In this document: positions 57,533-64,000 of the stretch, one piece after another
How the letters are laid out: each line of letters opens with the position of its first letter
Numbering within the stretch: the first letter of the stretch is position 1
DNA from: DATBQN01 sp963799925
GTDB lineage: Bacteria; Acidobacteriota; Thermoanaerobaculia; Multivoradales; UBA5704
DNA length: 64,000 nt
NCBI GenBank assembly: GCA_963799925.1
Contig: CAWCYZ010000002.1
Coordinates: 1,736,001 to 1,800,000, forward strand
Direction: 5' to 3'
The notes under the pieces: generated by a model
Told to the model about the DNA's origin: nothing
Seen by the model: only the letters and a program-made list of their open reading frames with translations
Database searches by the model: none
Translations under genes and position numbers: made by a program

Positions 57533-58793
57533 ATGTGGACACGTCGAGTCTTCTTGAAAGCCGGCGGCATCGCCCTCTTCACCGCGGGGGCCGGGCCGCT
57601 GTTCCTCGAGCGCGCCGCGCTCGCCGCCCCCGCCCCCGGCGCCCACCGCCGGCGCAAGGTCCTCGTCACCATCTTCCAGCGCGGCGCGATGGACGGCCTC
57701 GCCGCCGTCTCGCCGCTCGACGAGGCGGTGATGAAGAGCCTCCGCCCGCGCCTCGGGATGAGCGCCGCGCGGGCGGCCGCCGGCGCTCCGCTCGGAGCGC
57801 TCTTGGACACCGGCGCCGGCTTCGGCCTCCATCCGGCGCTCGCGCCTCTCGTGCCGCTCTGGCAGGAGAAGCGTCTGGCGATCGTCCACGCCGTCGGCTC
57901 GCCGGACCCGACGCGCTCGCACTTCGATGCCCAGGACTACATGGAGACGGGGACGCCCGGGCGCAAGGGCACCCCCTCGGGCTGGCTCAACCGCGCCGTG
58001 GGCCTGCTCGGCCACGACGCGACGCCGCTGCGCGCCGTCGCCATGACGCCGTCGCTGCCGCGCTCGCTCTACGGCGACCAGCCGGCCCTCGCGGTCACCA
58101 ACCTCGCCGACTTCCGCCTCAAGGTGCCGGGCGCCGGCAAGCGGGGCGGTCGCCGCCGCCGGCCAGGGTTTCGAGGCGCTCTACGGCCAGACCTCGCAGG
58201 GGCTGCTGCGCTCGACCGGCAACGAGACCTTCGAGGCGGTCGAGATGCTCTCCGACGCCCAGATCGCCAACTACCGGCCGGCGCCGGGCGCCGACTACCC
58301 GCAGAGCCCGCTCGGCAACGCGCTCAAGCAGATCGCGCTCCTCGTCAAGTCCGACGTCGGCCTCGAGGTCGCCTTCGCCGAGTCGGGCGGCTGGGACACC
58401 CACGTGCAGCAGGCCGGCACCTTCGCGCGCCAGGCGGGCGACCTCGCCAAGTCGATCCACGCCTTCTGGACCGACCTCGGCACCCACCAGGACGACGTCC
58501 TGCTGACCACCATGACCGAGTTCGGGCGGACGGTGCGCGAGAACGGCTCCGGCGGCACCGACCACGGCCACGGCTCCTGTCTCTTCGTGGTGGGCAACAG
58601 GGTCCACGGCGGCCGCGTCCACGGCGACTTCCCCGGCGTCGACGCGGGCCATCTCTACGAAGGGCGCGATCTGCCGGTGACGACCGACTTCCGCGCCGTC
58701 TTCTGCGAGCTGGCGGCCAAGCACCTGGGGATCGACAGAGACCAGGAGCTGTTCCCAGGATTCACCGGCAAGCGCCTGCCGCTCGTCGCCTGA
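57533..58793 (+). CDS. DUF1501 protein (one frame break near 58148)
   Basis: The start MWTRRVFLKAGGIALFTAG carries a twin-arginine signal (RRVFLK), normal for DUF1501 (sulfatase-like fold, possibly exported). HRRRKVLVTIFQRGAMDGL is the family core, followed by HPALAPLVPLW, SHFDAQDYMETGTPG and, after the break, FAESGGWDTHVQQAG and MTEFGRTVRENGSGGTDHGH. Removing one g near 58148 restores a continuous ~419-residue protein. It pairs with DUF1800 upstream. Confidence 0.85.
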
Positions 58794-58797
58794 GCCG

Positions 58798-59949
58798 TCA
58801 GGCCATCACCTTCCGGAACGCCGCGCCGAAGGCGCGCATCTGGTCCGCCGTGCCCACGGTGACGCGGAGGAAGCTCGGCACCGCCTGGAACGGCCGCCCG
58901 ACGGCGACGCCCTGCTCGCGCATGGCTTGGATGACGGGAGCGGCCGGGCGGCGCAGGTCGACCATGAAGAAGTTGGCCTGCGAGGGAAGAGTGCGATATC
59001 CCAGCGCCGCGAGGTCGGCGATGGCGGCGTCGCGGACGGCCCGGTTGACGCTCCGGCCGTGCGCCACGTGCGCGGCGTCCTTGAGGCTCTCTCGCGCGCC
59101 GGCGATGCCCAGGCTGTTCAGGTCGTTGAACGCCTGGTGCCGCTGCATGCTGGCGATCGCCGCCGGCGCGGCGATGGCGTAGCCGCAGCGCACGCCCGCC
59201 ATGCCGTAGATCTTCGAGAAGGTGCGGGTGACGATGAGGTTGGGGTGCTCCCGCGCCAGCGGGATGACGCTCTCGAAGTCGGCGCTGTCGGCGTAGTGGC
59301 AGTACGCCTCGTCGACCACCACCATGGTGCGCCGCGGCACCTGGGCGAGGAACGCCCGGACCTCGGCCTTGGGGGTGAGGGTCGCCGTCGGATTGTTGGG
59401 GTTGCAGAGGTAGATCAGCCCGGCCGCCGGCGCCGCGGCGAGCATCTTCGGCAGGTCGTGGCGGTAGTCGCTGGTCAGCGGCACCAGGAGCGCCTTGTCG
59501 CCCACCGCGTTGGCGTGGAGGAGGACCGCCTCGAAGGTCGGCTCGGCCACCACCAGCGGGTTGGCGGCGCTGCAGAAGGCCGCCACGGAGAGCTCCAGGA
59601 TCTCGCTCGAGCCGTTGCCGAGCAGCACCTCCTCCGGGCTCACGCCGTGCAGCGCGGCGATCTGCTCGGCGAGCGCCTCCTCCGAGCCGAACGGGTATCG
59701 GCAGGCGGCGGCGAGCGCCTCGCGCATCGCCGCCATCGCCCCCGGACAGGGCCCGAGAGGGTTCTCGTTGGCGTTCAACCGAATGACATCGCGGATCCCC
59801 TCGCGAGCCGCCGCCGGAGTCGCCGCGGGTGCCACCGCCGGAGTCGCCGCGGCGAGGGCCGCCACGGGCCGCAGACCCGCCGCCCCGACCCCCACTCCCA
59901 AGAGCCGCGCGAAATCGCGCCGTGAGAATCCTCCTTCGATCACGTTCAT
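58798..59949 (-). CDS. Histidinol-phosphate aminotransferase-like protein with Tat signal
   Basis: I start at ATG 59949, behind GGAGGGAGG. The N-terminus MNVIEGGFSRRDFARLLGVG is a twin-arginine leader, so this fold-I PLP enzyme is probably exported. Catalytic motifs: IRLNANENPLGPCPG, ELLLGNGSSEIL-like segment, LCNPNNPTATL, VVDEAYCHYAD and the PLP lysine in TRTFSKIYGMAG. The body is 383 residues, typical of HisC/Cobyric-type aminotransferases. HisC is cytoplasmic in most bacteria, so the export signal is the odd part. Confidence 0.85.
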   Translation of the reverse strand: MNVIEGGFSRRDFARLLGVGVGAAGLRPVAALAAATPAVAPAATPAAAREGIRDVIRLNANENPLGPCPGAMAAMREALAAACRYPFGSEEALAEQIAALHGVSPEEVLLGNGSSEILELSVAAFCSAANPLVVAEPTFEAVLLHANAVGDKALLVPLTSDYRHDLPKMLAAAPAAGLIYLCNPNNPTATLTPKAEVRAFLAQVPRRTMVVVDEAYCHYADSADFESVIPLAREHPNLIVTRTFSKIYGMAGVRCGYAIAAPAAIASMQRHQAFNDLNSLGIAGARESLKDAAHVAHGRSVNRAVRDAAIADLAALGYRTLPSQANFFMVDLRRPAAPVIQAMREQGVAVGRPFQAVPSFLRVTVGTADQMRAFGAAFRKVMA

Positions 59950-60060
59950 CGGGCCTCCCTCCGTGCTGGTTATCCCCGTGGAAGGAAGACTACTCCCCTC
60001 CGCCGCTCGCTGGCCCCCTCCGGCTGGCGAAACCCTCGCCAGCATCTCCCGTAGACGCCC

Positions 60061-60089
60061 TTGACGATCAACTACCCGGGTAGTACTAT
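60061..60089 (+). promoter_or_regulatory. blaI-blaR1 promoter
   Basis: TTGACG (60061-60066, 5/6) and TACTAT (60084-60089, 4-5/6) are separated by exactly 17 bp. The start codon of blaI follows 33 bp later. The promoter overlaps both BlaI-type dyads. Confidence 0.75.
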
Positions 60090-60098
60090 CGCGGTAGT
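60071..60098. promoter_or_regulatory. Two adjacent BlaI operator dyads
   Basis: ACTACCCGGGTAGT (60071-60084) is a perfect 14-bp palindrome. ACTATCGCGGTAGT (60085-60098) abuts it directly and is a near-perfect copy of the ACTAnC..GnTAGT pattern. Together they cover the spacer and the -10, so one or two BlaI dimers would block the promoter. Confidence 0.8.
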
Positions 60099-60121
60099 CG
60101 ACGCCGAGGAGACACCGCCCG

Positions 60122-60559
60122 ATGGAAACCGACCTGCCGCCAGATCTCTCTTCCGATCCCCCGGCCGAGCCGCTGGCCACCCATCATCTGGGCGACCTGC
60201 AGCTCGCCATCATGCGCGCCCTCTGGGCGCGCGGCGAGGCGACGGTCGCCGAGGTCCACGAGGATCTCGAGCCCGAGCGCGGCCTCGCCCTGACCACCAT
60301 CGCGACCATGCTCGCCAAGCTCGAGAAGAAGGGCGTCGCCGGGCACCGCGCCGACGGCCGCCGCTTCGTCTACCGCCCGCTCGTCGACGAGAGCCAGGTG
60401 CGGCGCTCGATGGTCGCCGAGCTCACCTCGCAGCTCTTCCGGGGCGACGTCACGGCCCTGGTGAGCCACCTGCTGTCCGAGCACGACATCGATCCCGCCG
60501 AGCTCGACGAGCTCCGCGACCTGATCGCCAGCCGGGAGCGAAAGGAGGAATCTCGATGA
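60122..60559 (+). CDS. blaI: BlaI/MecI family transcriptional repressor
   Basis: The 145-residue winged-helix protein contains LGDLQLAIMRALWARGEATV, LTTIATMLAKLEKKGVAGHR (recognition helix plus wing) and VSHLLSEHDIDPAELDELRD dimer helices. BlaI represses its own operon and is cleaved after the sensor protease is triggered. Tandem dyads lie just upstream. It overlaps blaR1 by 4 bp (ATGA). Confidence 0.93.
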   Translation: METDLPPDLSSDPPAEPLATHHLGDLQLAIMRALWARGEATVAEVHEDLEPERGLALTTIATMLAKLEKKGVAGHRADGRRFVYRPLVDESQVRRSMVAELTSQLFRGDVTALVSHLLSEHDIDPAELDELRDLIASRERKEESR

Positions 60560-62886
60560 GCGCTTCCACCCTCGCGGGCGCCGCGGGCCACGTCGCGGCC
60601 TGGCTCGCCACCTATGCCCTGCACAGCACGATCCTCCTGGGGCTCGCCTGGCTCGCCTCGCGGCGCCTCGCCGGCCGCTCGATCCAGCTCGAGGAGGCGG
60701 TCTGGCGGGCGGCCCTCCTCGGCGCCCTCCTGACCGCCACCCTGCAGACCGCCGGCGGCTGGACGCCGCTCGCCGGGAGCTTCCGTCTGCCGACGGCCGC
60801 CGCGGCGGCGGCGCTCTCGCCGGCCGCTCCGGCGCCCGTGGCCTTCTCGGCTCCGGCTCCGGGTTCGGCGCGCGCTGCCTCCGCCCCGCTCGCCCGGTCT
60901 TCGGCGGCGCCCGATGTCGCCCGCTTCACGATGCCGAAGCCGGCCCGGCCGGCGGCGCGCCAGGGCTCCGGCGCGCCGCTCCGCTGGCCGGTCCTCGCCG
61001 CCGGCGCCTGGGCCGCCCTGGCGCTCCTCCTCGTGCTGCGTCTCGCCATGTCCTATGCCGGCCTGCGCCGCCGCCTGCGCTCGCGGGCCGAGATCTCGGG
61101 CGGCACCATCGCCCATCTCCTGGCGCGGCTGAAGCCGGCGGCCGGCATCGCCCGTCCGGTCCGCCTGACCTGCTCGCACCGGCTGTCGGTGCCGATCGCC
61201 CGCGGCCACGTCCGGCCGGAGATCTGCGTGCCGCCGCGGGCGCTCTCGCACCTCTCGCCCGAGCAGCAGGAGAGCCTCCTCGCCCATGAGCTGGCGCACC
61301 TCGCGCGGCGCGATCCCTCGTGGCTCGCCGCCTGCCGGGTGCTCGCCCTCTCGTTCTTCTTCCAGCCGCTCAACGGTCTCGCCGCGCGCCGCCTGCGCGA
61401 GCTCTCCGAGCTCGCCGCCGACGAGTGGGCGGTGGCGCGCACCGGCCGGCCGCTGACCCTCGCCGGCTGCCTCGCCGAGGTGGCGCGCTGGTCGATCGGC
61501 GGCGGCGCGCCGCTCCCCGCGCCGGGCATGGCCGACGCCTCCTCGCGCCTCGGCGAGCGCATCCGGCGGCTGGTCGACGATCGCCGGAGCGCCGATCGCG
61601 CGCTGCCCCGCGGCCTGGTCGCGGCGGCGGCCGTCCTCGTCCTCGCCGCCGTGGCGGTCGTCGCCCCCGGCGTCTCGGCGAGCGCGCGGGCCGACGAGAG
61701 CTCCCGCGCCGCCGCCCCCGAGGCCCGGCCGGCCGCGGCTCCCGTCCCGCCGCAGACCGCCGAAGCGCCGGAAGCGCCAGAAGCTCCCGACGTTTCTGGA
61801 GCTGCCGAAGCTCCCGATGTCTCCGAAGCTCCCCATGTCTCCGACGCTCCCGATGTCTCTGAAGCTCCCGACGCTGCGCAGGCTTCGGACGACCTCGCCG
61901 ATCCGCCGTCGTCGCCGGCGCCGGCTCCGCGTCCGCCCGTCCGCCCGTCACCCGCGCCGCGGCCCGCTCCGGTCCACCTCCCCGGAATCGCGCCGCTGCC
62001 GGCTCCCGCTCCCTATGCGCGGATGGCGGCCGCCGCGCCGATGGCGCCGGAGCCCCCGGTTCCGCCCACTCCGACCGCTGCTCCGGAGGTCGCTGCGCCG
62101 GCCCCCCCGCCTCCACCCCCCGCCCCGCCGAGGATGCATCCGCTCAGCCGCTCCGAGCGGGCCGAGCTCGACGCGGTCCGTGCCCGCGCCGAGCGCCTGA
62201 GCCGCGAGGGCACCCTCTCGCGGGCGGAGATCGACCGCCTGACCGCCGAGGCGGACCGCCTCTCGCACGCCATCACCGAGCGGCTGCAGCCGCAGATCGA
62301 GCGTCTGGCCGCGCGCGCGGCGGAGCTGGCGGCGAAGGTGCAGCCCGGCGCCGCCCTCGACTCGGCCGAGCTCGAGCGGCAGATCGATTCGCTCGTCGAG
62401 CATCTGCAGCCCTCGCCGGAGACGCTCGAGCGCCTCGCCGAGGACGGGCGGCGCCTGGCGACCGACCGCAACCTGTCCCAGCAGGAGCGGACGCGGCTCG
62501 AAAAGGAGATGCACCGGCTCGCCGCGCCGCGCCGCCTGAGCGAGGAGGACAAGGCCAACCTGAAGCGCCTCCAGGAGCGCGCGCGGGCGGTGGCCGGCGG
62601 GCTCGACCGCGCCCAGCTCCAGGAGCTCGAGGCCTCGCGTCGCGAGCTCGAGGCCGAGGCGAGGAGCCTCCGCCAGGAGATCGACCGCGAGATGGGCCCG
62701 GAGCTGCGGCGGCTCGGGGAGCAGAAGGGCGCGCTCAAGAAGGATGCGCGGGAGCGCGACCGCGCCGTCAGAGAGCGGGCGAAGCGGCCGAAGCCCACCC
62801 CGGAAGCGACGCCGGAGACCGCCCCGCCGCCCCCGCCCGCCGTCTCGCCGGAGCCGCCGCTCACGCCGCCCGGCTCCCGCCGTTGA
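60556..62886 (+). CDS. BlaR1-like M56 metalloprotease sensor with coiled-coil C-terminus
   Basis: The 776-residue protein has about four N-terminal membrane helices, an M56 zinc protease domain with HELAHLARRDPSW (HExxH) near residue 246 and LSELAADEWAVARTG (ExxAD third ligand), then another membrane segment. After a Pro/Ala-rich region, the C-terminal 230 residues form a long charged coiled coil (RSERAELDAVRARAERLSRE...) and no penicillin-binding sensor domain is visible. True BlaR1 has that domain, so the trigger here may be different. It follows blaI directly. Confidence 0.85.
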   Translation: MSASTLAGAAGHVAAWLATYALHSTILLGLAWLASRRLAGRSIQLEEAVWRAALLGALLTATLQTAGGWTPLAGSFRLPTAAAAAALSPAAPAPVAFSAPAPGSARAASAPLARSSAAPDVARFTMPKPARPAARQGSGAPLRWPVLAAGAWAALALLLVLRLAMSYAGLRRRLRSRAEISGGTIAHLLARLKPAAGIARPVRLTCSHRLSVPIARGHVRPEICVPPRALSHLSPEQQESLLAHELAHLARRDPSWLAACRVLALSFFFQPLNGLAARRLRELSELAADEWAVARTGRPLTLAGCLAEVARWSIGGGAPLPAPGMADASSRLGERIRRLVDDRRSADRALPRGLVAAAAVLVLAAVAVVAPGVSASARADESSRAAAPEARPAAAPVPPQTAEAPEAPEAPDVSGAAEAPDVSEAPHVSDAPDVSEAPDAAQASDDLADPPSSPAPAPRPPVRPSPAPRPAPVHLPGIAPLPAPAPYARMAAAAPMAPEPPVPPTPTAAPEVAAPAPPPPPPAPPRMHPLSRSERAELDAVRARAERLSREGTLSRAEIDRLTAEADRLSHAITERLQPQIERLAARAAELAAKVQPGAALDSAELERQIDSLVEHLQPSPETLERLAEDGRRLATDRNLSQQERTRLEKEMHRLAAPRRLSEEDKANLKRLQERARAVAGGLDRAQLQELEASRRELEAEARSLRQEIDREMGPELRRLGEQKGALKKDARERDRAVRERAKRPKPTPEATPETAPPPPPAVSPEPPLTPPGSRR
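61762..61875 (+). repeat. In-gene repeat encoding APDVS-type hexads
   Basis: An approximately 18-bp unit (GAAGCTCCCGATGTCTCC and variants) is repeated about six times, encoding EAPDVS-like hexads (EAPEAPEAPDVSGAAEAP...). It lies in the linker of the BlaR1-like protein, between membrane segment and coiled coil. Copy number could vary between strains. Confidence 0.75.
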
Positions 62887-63114
62887 GGCCGCCGCGTAGC
62901 AGGCCGGCGCGCCGCGCTCGCCCCGCGGCGCGCCCCGACGCAAAAGCGCCAGCACCACCTCCATCCGCCCTCCACCTTCAGCTCGCTCTTCCTCTTCCTT
63001 GCCATCCCAGGTCTCCTTACCGGCCTTCCGGCCTTACTCTCCGAGACGTTGACCCTCCCTGGGCAAGCGTCGTAACCTCAGAAGACGCATACGAATTGAG
63101 CGGGAGGTAAAGCG
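62887..63114. other. Intergenic region after blaR1
   Basis: I see no gene, hairpin or recognisable promoter in this gap. Confidence 0.4.
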
Positions 63115-63420
63115 ATGTCGAACCTGGAGTGGGGTGCGATCGCTGGCCTGATCTTCGGCGCCGCCTCGGTCGGGATGATGCTGCCCATGTCTTTCCCGGA
63201 CAAACGGTCGGCACTGCTCGGTGCCTTCGCGGACCGCTTCGCCATCGGTCTAGTCATCGGCTGCGTTCAGCTCCCCTGGCCGGGTTGGGCCATAGGATTG
63301 TTTTTCGGAGTGCTCCTGAGCCTCCCTTCAGCCATCGTCACCAAGGCGTACGCGCCGATCGTAGTGATCGGCGGGATTGGCGGCCTGCTCGTCGGCGGGC
63401 TGATCCACGGCTGGGGCTGA
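63115..63420 (+). CDS. Small glycine-zipper membrane protein
   Basis: The 101-residue protein has about three or four hydrophobic segments: WGAIAGLIFGAASVGMMLPM, FAIGLVIGCVQLPW, AIGLFFGVLLSLPSAIV and VVIGGIGGLLVGGLIHGWG. It starts at ATG 63115 behind GGGAGGTAAAG, a good ribosome-binding site. Gly-rich helices suggest tight packing or oligomerisation. The function is unknown. Local GC is lower than that of blaR1. Confidence 0.7.
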   Translation: MSNLEWGAIAGLIFGAASVGMMLPMSFPDKRSALLGAFADRFAIGLVIGCVQLPWPGWAIGLFFGVLLSLPSAIVTKAYAPIVVIGGIGGLLVGGLIHGWG

Positions 63421-63486
63421 ACCCCAGACACTCCCCGCAGCCTGCTCACAGCCTCAGAAACTCAACCCCAGAACACAGAGGCTCAA

Positions 63487-64000
63487 ATGAGAAAGCTCAA
63501 AATCATCGAGCACATCTCGCTGGACGGCGTGATCCAGCACTCCGCCGATGACGGCGATTTCCCCTACAGCGACTGGACCGCGCCCTATCGGACCCCCGCT
63601 GGCCGGGATGCCGTCCTCGCCGCGTATGGCGAGAGCTTCGATCTGCTGCTTGGCCGTCGCACCTACGATATCTGGTCGGGCTTCTGGCCAAAGGCGCCAA
63701 GCAGTCCGATGGCGGACCGCCTCAATGCGGCAACAAAATATGTCGCGACCCACCGTCCGGAAAGTCTTGCATGGGGCCCGTTCGAGGGCCTTGGACCGGA
63801 CATCGTCGAGGGCATTCGCCGCGTCAAGTCGCAGGACGGCCCGGAGCTCATCCTCTCGGGTAGCTCCACGCTGACATCGCCCCTGCTCGGACATGGGCTG
63901 GCGGATGAAGTCCTGCTGGTCGTCTATCCGGTCCTGCTGGGCACGGGGAAGCGCTTCTTGGCGGAGGGAACCCCGGCACGCTCATTCGAGCTCGTCAGCA
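63487..64000 (+). CDS. Dihydrofolate-reductase-like/RibD C-terminal-domain protein (truncated by window end)
   Basis: ATG 63487 opens RKLKIIEHISLDGVIQHSAD, then SFDLLLGRRTYDIWSGFWPK, KYVATHRPESLAWG, LILSGSSTLTSPLLGHGLAD and VLLVVYPVLLGTGKRFL. These are the usual motifs of the RibD-C/YwjB-like reductase family (a Rossmann-like NADPH fold similar to DHFR). The gene continues past 64000. Function in most genomes is unassigned. Confidence 0.85.
   Translation, partial: MRKLKIIEHISLDGVIQHSADDGDFPYSDWTAPYRTPAGRDAVLAAYGESFDLLLGRRTYDIWSGFWPKAPSSPMADRLNAATKYVATHRPESLAWGPFEGLGPDIVEGIRRVKSQDGPELILSGSSTLTSPLLGHGLADEVLLVVYPVLLGTGKRFLAEGTPARSFELVS

Noticed and set aside
54336..57542. Reverse ORF of 1,068 aa covering DUF1800
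   Set aside because: Only its last 273 residues, from ATG 55157, are a genuine gene. The upstream part is antisense to DUF1800.

Overview
The window is about 64 kb of GC-rich bacterial chromosome, with codon third positions almost always G or C in the core genes. Gene content includes a complete mra/fts/mur division and cell-wall cluster, LepA, Mfd, a SurA-like chaperone, a DUF1800/DUF1501 pair, a BlaI/BlaR1 pair and a SEC-C protein. Together these point to a diderm bacterium. Acidobacteriota is my best guess, but that is inference from gene content, not a placement.

Layout. 1-4.9 kb: end of an iron-type alcohol dehydrogenase, a four-repeat S1-domain RNA-binding protein, and a two-gene membrane/periplasmic unit with HLHP motifs. 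4.9-8.1 kb: lepA, then a repeat-rich non-coding stretch (41-bp and 20-bp tandem arrays joined by a 17-bp perfect hairpin), a small protein, and twelve 21-bp tandem units. 8.1-14.5 kb: a TetR-controlled tripartite RND efflux operon (tetR, outer-membrane factor, membrane-fusion protein, RND pump) with a clear promoter and operator. 14.6-19.5 kb: mfd and a SurA-like isomerase. 19.6-35.8 kb: the dcw cluster mraZ-rsmH-ftsL-ftsI-murE-murF-mraY-murD-ftsW-murG-murC-ftsQ-ftsA-ftsZ, mostly with 4-bp or longer overlaps, preceded by a promoter carrying three MraZ boxes at 10-bp spacing; murB and ddl are absent from it. 35.8-46.9 kb: a region of visibly lower GC and different codon use, probably acquired. 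It holds a methyltransferase, a histidine-kinase-like ATPase, a response regulator with an AAA+ domain lacking GAFTGA, a receiver protein, a HemK-like methyltransferase and a convergent polyamine-type ABC transporter operon. 47.3-53.5 kb: a small Cys-rich secreted protein, a CheY/GAF/DUF4388 signalling trio, a cardiolipin-synthase-like lipoprotein and a SEC-C protein. 53.5-64 kb: secreted proteins, DUF1800/DUF1501, a Tat-exported HisC-like aminotransferase, blaI-blaR1 with tandem operators, a small membrane protein and the start of a DHFR/RibD-type reductase.

The most unusual feature is a set of single-base reading-frame breaks confined to accessory genes: about 25-30 in the efflux operon and more in the acquired region, the DUF1501 gene, the S1 gene and others. 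In most cases I could resolve, the frame is restored by removing one base next to a wobble position, and the two bases there are a C/G (occasionally A/T) pair. This looks as if both synonymous alleles of a polymorphic third position had been written into the sequence. Core genes (lepA, mfd, dcw) show none. I interpret these as probable merged strain alleles in an assembly, not true pseudogenes, and annotate each affected gene over its full reconstructed extent.
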